Under the pieces are notes generated by a model. It saw only the letters and a list, made by a program, of their open reading frames with translations, made no database searches and was not told the DNA's origin. Made by a program: the position numbers and the translations under genes. 64,000 nucleotides of DNA from a virus, in the IMG/VR virus record IMGVR_UViG_3300035704_000001, positions 1 to 64,000 of that record. One strand, given 5' to 3'. How positions within the stretch are numbered: the stretch's first letter is position 1; each line of letters opens with the position of its first letter. Below are positions 8,391-15,511 of the stretch, one piece after another.

Positions 8391-8563
8391 CCGAGTGCGA
8401 GCCCGGCAGCTGCGCGCTGTGCGGGGACCCGGACGACCTCGTGCTGGACGTCCCGGTGATAACGGCGGACGGGCCGGCGGTCCGCAGGCTGTGCGCGGCC
8501 TGCCTGGCCGTCGTGCTGGCAGCCGTGACGCACGAGGCCCGCAAGCTGCGCGGGCAGCCGTGA
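8387..8563 (+). CDS. zinc-ribbon-like small protein (58 aa)
   Basis: GTGA overlap start. Two CxxC pairs (CALCG and CAAC) separated by about 30 residues are the usual layout of a zinc ribbon. No partner evident. Confidence 0.75.
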   Translation: MTECEPGSCALCGDPDDLVLDVPVITADGPAVRRLCAACLAVVLAAVTHEARKLRGQP

Positions 8564-8883
8564 CCATGTGCCGGTGCTTCCGGGCCGAGTGGTGCTACAA
8601 GTCCTACACCTGGTGCGAGCCCGGGCCCGAGCACACCCGGACCGGCATGTCCGCGGCCGAGGGCATCGACGGCGAGGCGCTGATGGTCGGCCGTCCCGTC
8701 CCGGGGCACCTGGGCGCCTGCGCGCACAAGGCGTGCTCGCACGGCATCTTGTGGCACTACCGGCCGAGCGGGACCAGCGCCCGGCCCGGGGCGGCCTGCC
8801 TGGTTCCCGGCTGCCCGTGCCCCGGCCTGCTGCGTCACACCCTCACCCGCCAGGAACTGCGGAACCAAGATCCTGCCTCTTGA
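8560..8883 (+). CDS. Cys/His-rich protein (107 aa)
   Basis: GTGA overlap start. Many Cys and His (MCRCFRAEWC, CAHKACSHG, CLVPGCPCPG), so metal binding is likely. The TGA stop is embedded in the next promoter's TTGACT. Confidence 0.75.
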   Translation: MTMCRCFRAEWCYKSYTWCEPGPEHTRTGMSAAEGIDGEALMVGRPVPGHLGACAHKACSHGILWHYRPSGTSARPGAACLVPGCPCPGLLRHTLTRQELRNQDPAS

Positions 8884-8937
8884 CTCCAGTCAGGTGACCG
8901 CATATGCTGGGGTCACCGACTAAGACAGGGTGAGGCA
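8879..8937 (+). repeat. 59-bp direct repeat, copy 1 (promoter plus leader)
   Basis: Identical over 59 bp to 15121-15179. It covers the whole operator, -10 box and leader down to GGTGAGGCA. Confidence 0.95.
8880..8908 (+). promoter_or_regulatory. TGAC-N4-GTCA operator-promoter
   Basis: TTGACTCCAGTCAGGT, 17-nt spacer, -10 TATGCT. Drives the unit starting with the GTG at 8938. Confidence 0.9.
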
Positions 8938-9336
8938 GTGGACATCGAAGACATCGAGCAGATCCAGGAATGGATGCTCGACCAGGACACCCCGATGGCG
9001 CCGTGGGCGCCTCGCCAGGCGCACGTGTACTACCTGGAGATCGACTACCCGGCCGGCTCGAAGGCCCCGGGCTGGAAACCCGCGTGCTGGGCTGAGCTGC
9101 TGGACCTGGTGCCCAAGGGCGGACAGCGCCGCCAGGCCGCGCGCCGCGGGTTCCGCTGGCCGCGCGAGCGGATGTTCCTGTCCGGCTCGTCCGCCTACCG
9201 CCGCGCGAACCTGCTCACCTGGTGCGGGGCACGGGTCCAGGTGCACCGCTCGTTCCCGGTGCAGTGGCCCTGGGTCCCGGTGCCCGTCGAGTTCGACGCG
9301 ACCGGCATCCCGGTGGCCCGGGAGCTGGCGGCATGA
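8938..9336 (+). CDS. hypothetical protein (132 aa)
   Basis: GTG start directly after GGTGAGGCA. Acidic N-terminus, Trp/Pro-rich C-terminus (VQWPWVPVPVEFD). Unknown function. Confidence 0.8.
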   Translation: MDIEDIEQIQEWMLDQDTPMAPWAPRQAHVYYLEIDYPAGSKAPGWKPACWAELLDLVPKGGQRRQAARRGFRWPRERMFLSGSSAYRRANLLTWCGARVQVHRSFPVQWPWVPVPVEFDATGIPVARELAA

Positions 9337-9455
9337 GCACGGCTAACGGCTGGCTGGCTGTCATTGCGGTCGCTATCTCAGTCTGCGCGCTCGGCCTGGG
9401 CGCTATCAGCCTCACGCTGGGCGGCATCCTGGCCGAGCTGAGGAAGCGGCCATGA
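9333..9455 (+). CDS. single-pass membrane peptide (40 aa)
   Basis: ATGA overlap start. Residues 7-33 are one continuous hydrophobic helix followed by a basic tail (ELRKRP), giving an N-out/C-in orientation. Function unknown. Confidence 0.7.
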   Translation: MSTANGWLAVIAVAISVCALGLGAISLTLGGILAELRKRP

Positions 9456-9778
9456 CCGAGAAGCTGAATTTCGGAGCGGGCGCCTGGGCGAGCACCCAGG
9501 GCGAGTACGGGTTCTGGTGCGCGGGCGACCCCGGCTGGCTCCCGGCCACGGACCTGTTCAGGAAGACCGTCAACCTCGGCACCAAAGACGGCCTGGTCTA
9601 TGACTCCGTGATCATCGGCGGGGTGTTCCCGGACGGCACGCTCGCGTTCCGGCCGGGCGTCGGCCGGGTCGGCTGGCCGCACCAGCCCGGGCGCGAGCCC
9701 CGGACGGTAGAACCGGGCGAGTGCGTCCCGGTGACCGAGATCGCCCGCGGCTACGTCCACGAGGGCGGCACGCCGTGA
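9452..9778 (+). CDS. hypothetical protein (108 aa)
   Basis: ATGA overlap start. Gly/aromatic-rich, beta type; no family recognised. Confidence 0.75.
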   Translation: MTEKLNFGAGAWASTQGEYGFWCAGDPGWLPATDLFRKTVNLGTKDGLVYDSVIIGGVFPDGTLAFRPGVGRVGWPHQPGREPRTVEPGECVPVTEIARGYVHEGGTP

Positions 9779-9864
9779 CCCCCGGCGAGGCCGCTATCTT
9801 CGTCGTCCTGCTGGCCATCTTCGCTGTCCTGCTCGCGCACGCCCGGAGGCACTGGAATGACTAA
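9775..9864 (+). CDS. tiny membrane peptide (29 aa)
   Basis: GTGA overlap start. Sequence MTPGEAAIFVVLLAIFAVLL followed by a basic tail is a textbook single transmembrane segment. Its stop overlaps the next gene by 8 nt. Confidence 0.6.
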   Translation: MTPGEAAIFVVLLAIFAVLLAHARRHWND

Positions 9865-10966
9865 GACCTACACCGGCGAGCCGATGAGCCCGGATCACCC
9901 GCTGGGCGGGATCTACGCCATCATGGACCGGCACGGCATGCTGCCGGATGACATCTTCTGCACCCGCTGCGCCAAGCCGCTCAACATGGACGGCGGGCAC
10001 CCGGCCGAGCTGTACGCCGGCACCTACAACGGGCTGTGCTACGGCTGCACCGGGACCGGCCCCTACGTGGCCGCGGTCGCGCAGCTGGACGGCTGCCGCC
10101 GGGTGTCCTGGCCGCCGCACAGCCCGAGCTGGCGGCGCGACCGGGAGGATCATTACGGCTACGAGGGCTGCGAGACCTGCGGCGGGCTGGGCATCGTCCG
10201 GCCGGCCTACCGAAGCCCCGACAACGGCGGCGGCAAGTCCTGCCCGGTGTGCCTGGCCCGGTGGACGAGCCACCCGGTGACCGTGGCCGAGTCGCGCTGG
10301 TCCGAGCTGATGCACCGCTCGCTCCAGGCCACCTTCGACCGGGCCATCGACTACCACGCCGGCGTGCCCAGGAAGTGCACGAAAAAGCGGCGCCAGGAGC
10401 TGCGCCAGGCGTTCATGGGCCCGGTTTACGAGACTGATCACCGGCTCGCCGGCCCGCGCAGCCAGGCCACCGTGGAGTTCGCCGCGATGCGCGAGCCCTA
10501 CCGGCTGGCCGGGCGCCGGATTCGGGACATGGTGTTCGCCCGGTTCCGCGCGATGGGCTCGGGCGTCTGGATCGAGACCACCGCGGACCCGGAGGAGTTC
10601 TACCGCCAGTGGTGCCGCTGGCGCAAGATCGACCCGGACCTGGGGCTGGCCTACGGCTACCCGGACGGGTTCCGGTACGCCTACCAGCCGAAGCCGATGT
10701 GCCACGAGCACCGCCACTTCGACGGGTGCGACGAGTGCACCGCCCGGATCATCGGCGCGCAGTCCCTGCAGACGATCGAGGACTGGTACCACCTCGGGCA
10801 TATCAGCTCGCGCTGGCTGGATGCCTACCGGCACCTGTGGGCCACGTCCGCGCACCGTTACTCGACCATCCCGTGGGGCTGGGAGGCCGAGCCCGAGGAC
10901 CCCAAGATCATCGAGGCGGTAGCGCTGATGCGCCGCGCCGCCGAAGAGAGGAAGGCTGCATCGTGA
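9857..10966 (+). CDS. Cys-rich protein with multiple zinc sites (369 aa)
   Basis: ATG inside the end of the preceding peptide gene. CxxC pairs occur near residues 36 (CTRC), 61 (CYGC), 110 (CETC), 126 (CPVC) and again with His near 290 (MCHEHRHFDGCDEC). The CETCGGLG / CPVC pattern resembles the J-protein type zinc fold. A motif GYGYPDGFRYA-like (AYGYPDGFRYAY) is shared with the gene at 12332. No catalytic motif seen. Confidence 0.85.
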   Translation: MTKTYTGEPMSPDHPLGGIYAIMDRHGMLPDDIFCTRCAKPLNMDGGHPAELYAGTYNGLCYGCTGTGPYVAAVAQLDGCRRVSWPPHSPSWRRDREDHYGYEGCETCGGLGIVRPAYRSPDNGGGKSCPVCLARWTSHPVTVAESRWSELMHRSLQATFDRAIDYHAGVPRKCTKKRRQELRQAFMGPVYETDHRLAGPRSQATVEFAAMREPYRLAGRRIRDMVFARFRAMGSGVWIETTADPEEFYRQWCRWRKIDPDLGLAYGYPDGFRYAYQPKPMCHEHRHFDGCDECTARIIGAQSLQTIEDWYHLGHISSRWLDAYRHLWATSAHRYSTIPWGWEAEPEDPKIIEAVALMRRAAEERKAAS

Positions 10967-11385
10967 GCAAGCTAAGGCTGGTGCTCGACATCGAGGGCGT
11001 CACCGAAGAGCGGGTGATCGCCGCCGGGCCCGTCTTCCGGGTGACCGGGCAGGATGAGTTCGACGTCGCGGCCGAGCCGGTGGCCCTGGGCAGCCCGGAG
11101 GAGATCGACCGGGCCGAGCAGGTGACCCGGGCTGTGGCCGAAGGGCGCGGCCTGCCGGACGATCGCGAGACCTCTGGCGGGGCGCGCAGCAACGATGCCC
11201 GGCTGCTGGACTGGGTGCGGGCCTGCGTGCCCGACCGCCGTATCCGGATGGATGGCAAGGATGCGGTGACCCTGACCGGCGGGGAGATCTTCGACCTGCT
11301 GTTCTCTGCTGCTGACCGGTTCTACCACTACGGCACCGATGACGTGGGCGCCCGCCCGGCGCGCAAGATGCGAGGTGGGACATGA
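10963..11385 (+). CDS. hypothetical protein (140 aa)
   Basis: GTGA overlap start. Beta-rich N-terminus, helical C-terminus (LTGGEIFDLLFSAADRFYHY). Unknown. Confidence 0.8.
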   Translation: MSKLRLVLDIEGVTEERVIAAGPVFRVTGQDEFDVAAEPVALGSPEEIDRAEQVTRAVAEGRGLPDDRETSGGARSNDARLLDWVRACVPDRRIRMDGKDAVTLTGGEIFDLLFSAADRFYHYGTDDVGARPARKMRGGT

Positions 11386-12335
11386 AGCACGGGATCACCC
11401 TGGAGCAAGTCTGGAACGCCATGCGGGCCGGCGGGCCCAAGCCGGCCGAGCCCGAGGCCATGATGGCCGCGCTGAAGGCCGCGGGCCTGTGGGACAGGGA
11501 CCAGCCTGGCCGGGTCGAGATCGCGCTGTCCGCCTATGGCCTGCTGGGCCCGGCCGGGTCGGCCGAGTCGAACATGCAGCGGGCCCTGGAAGCGGTGGCC
11601 GAGCTGATCGCGCCGAAGCAGGCCCGGGCCGAGATCACCATCAGCGAGGTGCGGCGGGCGCTGCGGGGCTGGCTGCCGGAGTCCTCCGGATTCATCAAGA
11701 TGGGCGATGACCGGATGCTCCGTGCGCTGCGCGAGCGGCTGCGCCTGGAGTTCGGCCGTGCCGTCCCTGACCACTACGCCCGGCGCAGGTTCGAGGGGCA
11801 GGTGAACCGGGTCCTGAACGGGCTGGCCAGGGACGGCACGCTGCGCAAGGTCGGCGCGGGCACCCGCGGGCCGACCGGGCAGGTGACCGGCCAGCACGAG
11901 GCCTGGTTCTATACCCCCGAGGCGTGGGCCGAGGCCGAGGCCCGGACGGCTGAGCGCCGGAAGGGCGCCGATCTGGCCGCGCAGCGCGCCAAGGACATCA
12001 CGGACCAGCTGGCGCGGCTGGGAATGATATTCCAGACCTGGCACGACGGGCTGCCGAAGCTGGATACCGGCTCGTGGGAAGACCTGCTGGAGCTGATCCA
12101 CGCGAACCGGAGCCTGCCCACGCATGTCACCTTCGCCCATCCCGACGCCGGCTACGAGGCCGCGCGGGAGAAGGCCTGCGCCGCGCTGGAGCCCGGCCAG
12201 GTCTACATCCTGAAGACGCTGCGCGTGGAGCGGTCCTACTCGACCGTCGAGCTGGCGACCGCCGAGGGCGTGCCCGTGCCCGGCCAGTTCGGCTCCGAGT
12301 TCTTCGAGATCCACGAGCCCGGGACCCCGGCATGA
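11382..12335 (+). CDS. hypothetical protein (317 aa), possibly winged helix
   Basis: ATGA overlap start. N-terminal 90 residues are helical; residues about 85-160 (ISEVRRALRGWL through VNRVLNGLARDGTLRKVG) look like a winged-helix with a wing, as in DNA-binding replication or regulatory proteins. C-terminus ends with a beta-rich section. Family not recognised. Confidence 0.8.
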   Translation: MKHGITLEQVWNAMRAGGPKPAEPEAMMAALKAAGLWDRDQPGRVEIALSAYGLLGPAGSAESNMQRALEAVAELIAPKQARAEITISEVRRALRGWLPESSGFIKMGDDRMLRALRERLRLEFGRAVPDHYARRRFEGQVNRVLNGLARDGTLRKVGAGTRGPTGQVTGQHEAWFYTPEAWAEAEARTAERRKGADLAAQRAKDITDQLARLGMIFQTWHDGLPKLDTGSWEDLLELIHANRSLPTHVTFAHPDAGYEAAREKACAALEPGQVYILKTLRVERSYSTVELATAEGVPVPGQFGSEFFEIHEPGTPA

Positions 12336-12730
12336 GTTACGGGCCCGGCGGTATCCCGCTCAGCCCCGTCGGCCGGCTGAGCGCAGCTGAGCAGGCCGAG
12401 TCCCGGGAGCTGGTGTTCTGGCCTGACCTGTGCACCGAGTGCACCGCGGCGTTCCGGTCCTGGCAGTGCGCGCCGAACCCGGGCGCCTGGGCTAACCCGA
12501 AGGTGCAGGCGAGCCCGCACCTGCTGGCGTTCCTGGCATCGTGCCGGGTGACCGGCCCAGACCCGCAGGCCTGGGCCGACACCATCAGCTCTCAGCTGAT
12601 CGCGGTGCGCCGCTGCTGCACCCGCTGGCACGCTTCGCGGCGGCTGTGGGAACCCCTGGAACGTGCCCTGGGTTACGGTTACCCGGACGGGTTCCGGTAC
12701 GGCCCGCAAAATGTCAGCAGGCCGTGTTAG
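12332..12730 (+). CDS. hypothetical protein (132 aa) sharing a motif with the 9857 gene
   Basis: ATGA overlap start. Cys pairs CTEC and CC suggest metal binding. The C-terminus contains GYGYPDGFRYG, nearly the same as in the 369-aa protein upstream, pointing to a shared small module. Confidence 0.75.
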   Translation: MSYGPGGIPLSPVGRLSAAEQAESRELVFWPDLCTECTAAFRSWQCAPNPGAWANPKVQASPHLLAFLASCRVTGPDPQAWADTISSQLIAVRRCCTRWHASRRLWEPLERALGYGYPDGFRYGPQNVSRPC

Positions 12731-12732
12731 AC

Positions 12733-12748
12733 TTGACTCAAGTCAGGT
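12733..12748 (+). promoter_or_regulatory. operator copy without a clear downstream -10
   Basis: TTGACTCAAGTCAGGT is intact, but the next bases (AAGCAACCCC) are leader-like and contain no -10. TAGACT (12728-12733) abuts it upstream, as at 6473. Confidence 0.65.
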
Positions 12749-12776
12749 AAGCAACCCCGAGGGGAAGGCACCCATC

Positions 12777-13202
12777 ATGAGCCAGACCGACACCCGCGCC
12801 CGCCGTCCGCAGAACCAGCCGCTGGCCGTCCGCCCGCTCGTTGCCGAGGTGCGCAGCGAGACCGACCCGGCCAAGGCCTACACCGTGGTGCTGCCCCAGT
12901 GCCACGACGCGCAGGGCAACCCGTGCAAGGACTTCTACTACCGGCGCGGTACCCTGGCCGACCCGTTCTGCAAGCACCTGCGCGCGGCCATGGGCCTGGT
13001 GCCCGAAGGCGGCCAGCGGCTCGACGAGGACACCGCCGTCGAGCTGCTGATGGCGCTCCGCGTCCGCCCGACCGCCGCGCTGGCCGCGCTGCGCCGGACC
13101 CGCGGGAGCCTGGGCCTGACGCACGCGCTGGCCGAGGCCGGCGTCAAGGGCATCATGTACCACCCCGGCGCCGACGTGTATGACATCCTGCTGGACGGCT
13201 GA
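12777..13202 (+). CDS. hypothetical protein (141 aa)
   Basis: ATG after GAGGGGAAGGCACCCATC. Contains a Cys-containing central segment (LPQCHDAQGNPCKDFYY) and helical C-terminus. Single-gene unit between an operator and a strong terminator. Confidence 0.8.
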   Translation: MSQTDTRARRPQNQPLAVRPLVAEVRSETDPAKAYTVVLPQCHDAQGNPCKDFYYRRGTLADPFCKHLRAAMGLVPEGGQRLDEDTAVELLMALRVRPTAALAALRRTRGSLGLTHALAEAGVKGIMYHPGADVYDILLDG

Positions 13203-13217
13203 GCCAGCTCCCAGAAC

Positions 13218-13253
13218 GCCGATGGCCCGGGTCCGCCGTCCCGGGCCATCGGC
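13218..13253 (+). terminator. intrinsic terminator hairpin
   Basis: Perfect 14-bp stem GCCGATGGCCCGGG / CCCGGGCCATCGGC with 8-nt loop, ending the preceding unit and insulating the following cassette. Confidence 0.85.
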
Positions 13254-13429
13254 CTGCCCGGGCCATGATCCGGAATGACTACGCATCACTGGCTCATCGT
13301 GATTAAGCGGGGATTAACCGGGGCACGGCTCCGCGTAGTTATTTCCCCGCCGGCCAGGGGAGGTGGTGGCCCATCTGCTCATCGTTACTGACCATGCTGG
13401 CCGGTTCCCCACTGTCCCGGGGAGCCCCG

Positions 13430-13472
13430 CGAAGGCCCGGATGAGGCAAAAAGGCGCCCGTCCGGGCCTTCG
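13430..13472. terminator. strong hairpin upstream of the sigma gene
   Basis: Twelve-bp perfect stem (CGAAGGCCCGGA / TCCGGGCCTTCG) with a 19-nt loop, followed by GGGGTTT. It lies 18 nt before the GTG of the next gene, so it may stop read-through from the left or act as a leader structure. Confidence 0.65.
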
Positions 13473-13490
13473 GGGTTTAACCTGGTCAGC

Positions 13491-14756
13491 GTGACTCTGA
13501 GTGCTGATCTTCCCTATGAAGCGCTCTATGTCGAGCACGAGCCGGCCGCACGCCGTCTCGCGCTGTCGCTGGTACCGCCGCACGCGGCGGACGACGTGGT
13601 GGCCGAGGCGTTCGCCCGGGTGCTGGACACCGCCGGGCGCAACGGGCCGCCGGCCGCCTTCCGTCCCTACCTGATGGCCGCGGTGCGCAACGTCGCGCGC
13701 ACCTACCACGCCCGCGGCGCCCGGTTCGTGCCGGTGCCGGCTCCCGAGCCGCCGCCGGTAACCGGCCCGCTGCGGGCCCTGGTCGAGCGGGACGACGCCC
13801 GGCTGGCCGCGCAGGCGTTCGCCGCGCTGCCCGAGCGGTGGCAGCGGGTGCTGTGGGCCACCGCGGTGGAGGAGATCACCGTGGCCGCGCTGGCCGGCCG
13901 GTGGGGCATGACCGCCAACTCCGTCTCCCAGCTGGCCAGCCGGGCCCGCGAGGGACTGCGCCAGGCGTACCTCAACGCGCACCTGTCCTCGGTCATGCCG
14001 GCCGGGTGCCGCGCGGTGGCGAAGTACATGGGCGCGTCCGTCCGGGGCCGGGCCGCCCGGCGCCACCAGGCCGAGCTGGCGGCCCACCTGTCCGGCTGTG
14101 CCCGGTGCCGCCAGGCGCACGAGGGCCTGGCCGCGATGAACCATCATCTCGGGGGGCTGATCGGGCCGGGCGCCGCGGGCGCGGGCCTGCTGGCGCACGT
14201 GCTGCCGGCCGCGCGGGCCGCCGGGCGCTGGCACCTGCACCCGCTGGCCCTGGCTGCCGCCGCCTCGGCCGTCGCGGTCAGCGGGCTGGTAGCGGTCCCC
14301 TACGTCACGCATACTGGGGGGCCGGCACCGGCCCGGGCGCGGGCTGTCGTGTCATCTCCCGGTCATGACCGGGCCCGCGTCACCGCGAGCGCTCCTCCTG
14401 TCAGCGCCGCGCGAGGCCGCCCGAGCGCGGACGTGGCGGGAGTCCCTGCCCCCGCCACGTCCGCCGGGACCAGCACCGCGGTGCCTGCCGCCACGTCCGG
14501 CACCGCGGCCCCGTCCGGCACCGCGCCCGCCCCGTCCGGCCGGGAGGGCTCCGGCTCCGGCGGACCGGTGCAGCAGGTGCTCTCGGGCTCGGGACCGGCA
14601 ACCCGGCAGGTGCACCGCGACGTCCGCGCGGCAGCTAGCGCTGTAGCCGGGACGGGAGCCCAGGCCGGCGGCGTCGTGCAGGCCGTGGGCGGGACGGCGG
14701 GCCAGGTCGTGCAGCAGGTGACCGGGGCCGCCGGCGGGCTCCTGGGCGGGCTGTGA
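13491..14756 (+). CDS. ECF-type sigma factor fused to zinc-finger anti-sigma and membrane domains
   Basis: 421 aa, GTG start. Residues 10-75 resemble sigma region 2 and 105-160 sigma region 4 (LPERWQRVLWATAVEEITVA, then an HTH). A zf-HC2-type anti-sigma signature H199-x3-C203-x2-C206 follows, then one transmembrane helix (251-270) and a long Ala/Pro/Thr/Ser-rich outer part. This fused layout is known from actinobacterial chromosomes: a membrane-tethered sigma factor released or altered by an outside signal. It lacks the phage operator-promoter and sits between hairpins, so it looks like an acquired host-type gene. Confidence 0.85.
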   Translation: MTLSADLPYEALYVEHEPAARRLALSLVPPHAADDVVAEAFARVLDTAGRNGPPAAFRPYLMAAVRNVARTYHARGARFVPVPAPEPPPVTGPLRALVERDDARLAAQAFAALPERWQRVLWATAVEEITVAALAGRWGMTANSVSQLASRAREGLRQAYLNAHLSSVMPAGCRAVAKYMGASVRGRAARRHQAELAAHLSGCARCRQAHEGLAAMNHHLGGLIGPGAAGAGLLAHVLPAARAAGRWHLHPLALAAAASAVAVSGLVAVPYVTHTGGPAPARARAVVSSPGHDRARVTASAPPVSAARGRPSADVAGVPAPATSAGTSTAVPAATSGTAAPSGTAPAPSGREGSGSGGPVQQVLSGSGPATRQVHRDVRAAASAVAGTGAQAGGVVQAVGGTAGQVVQQVTGAAGGLLGGL

Positions 14757-14860
14757 GGCGCCTCGGGGCCGCGGTGCTGGGGCTGGCCTGGCTGGTTCTC
14801 CCGGTGTCGGTGGCGCTCTCGTTCTACCTGTGCGTGCTCGGCTGCGCGCTGCTGGTCTAG
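14753..14860 (+). CDS. small membrane peptide (35 aa)
   Basis: GTGA overlap with the sigma gene. Basic start (MRRLG) then about 28 hydrophobic residues. Probably cotranscribed with, and functionally linked to, the membrane sigma factor. Confidence 0.6.
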   Translation: MRRLGAAVLGLAWLVLPVSVALSFYLCVLGCALLV

Positions 14861-15030
14861 CCCCAGGTGATGCCCTGCGGGGTGACCGGGTGCGCGTTCC
14901 ACACCACCGAGGCCTGCGGGGCGGCGTGTCCCGGGGCGGCAGCGGCCAGGCCGAGAAGCGCGCCCGCGGCCAGGAGGGCCGCGAGGGCCGCGGCAGCAAG
15001 CCGGGGGGTGCGGAGGGCGAGGTGACGCAT
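14857..15030 (-). CDS. secreted small protein (57 aa)
   Basis: Leftward gene with a strong Shine-Dalgarno (AGGAGT, 15035-15040). A signal peptide is evident: basic n-region MRHLALRTPR, Ala/Leu-rich h-region, and an AxA-type site (HAA) leaving about 25 mature residues. It converges on, and overlaps by 4 nt, the small membrane gene. With the sigma fusion it forms a host-like cassette. Confidence 0.65.
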   Translation of the reverse strand: MRHLALRTPRLAAAALAALLAAGALLGLAAAAPGHAAPQASVVWNAHPVTPQGITWG

Positions 15031-15120
15031 GGTGACTCCTGTTCGTAGCGGGCAGTTCGCCGAACGTAACATGAGCCTGTGACCTGGATCAATGCCCCGG
15101 GAAATCTCTTCGGATTACTA

Positions 15121-15179
15121 CTTGACTCCAGTCAGGTGACCGCATATGCTGGGGTCACCGACTAAGACAGGGTGAGGCA
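15121..15179 (+). repeat. 59-bp direct repeat, copy 2 (promoter plus leader)
   Basis: Exact copy of 8879-8937; the downstream genes differ. Confidence 0.95.
15122..15150 (+). promoter_or_regulatory. TGAC-N4-GTCA operator-promoter
   Basis: TTGACTCCAGTCAGGT, 17-nt spacer, -10 TATGCT. Drives the gene at 15182. Confidence 0.9.
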
Positions 15180-15181
15180 AC

Positions 15182-15502
15182 ATGAGCAGTAGCATCAAGA
15201 TCACGTTCGGCCCCGACGACGAAGGCGTGCTCCGGACTGCCTGGGACCCCTGGGCGCAGGCGCACGAGCTGGTCCTGAATATCGGCAACGGCTTGTTCTA
15301 TGCAGGCGACGTCGAAGTGGCGTACGTCAACAAGCGCGAGGTTTCGTTCGGTACGTTCCACATGGGACCTGGCGTAGAGGCCGTCGTGAGTCTGGCCCTG
15401 GAGTTCTGGGCGCAGTTCGGCGGGGCCATGAGTGCACCCCCGGAGCTGGCCGGATTTATCCGGGCCCGGTTCTTACTTGACACAAGTCAGGTAGGGGTAT
15501 AG
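15182..15502 (+). CDS. hypothetical protein (106 aa)
   Basis: ATG after GGTGAGGCAAC. Beta-rich with alternating hydrophobic residues; no family recognised. The last codons, including the stop, are made by the next operator-promoter (15477-15505). Confidence 0.75.
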   Translation: MSSSIKITFGPDDEGVLRTAWDPWAQAHELVLNIGNGLFYAGDVEVAYVNKREVSFGTFHMGPGVEAVVSLALEFWAQFGGAMSAPPELAGFIRARFLLDTSQVGV

Positions 15503-15505
15503 CCT
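15477..15505 (+). promoter_or_regulatory. TGAC-N4-GTCA operator-promoter of the structured RNA
   Basis: TTGACACAAGTCAGGT, 17-nt spacer, -10 TAGCCT (in TATAGCCT). The predicted start is near 15512, followed by 1.37 kb without a credible gene. Confidence 0.85.
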
Positions 15506-15511
15506 GAGGAC

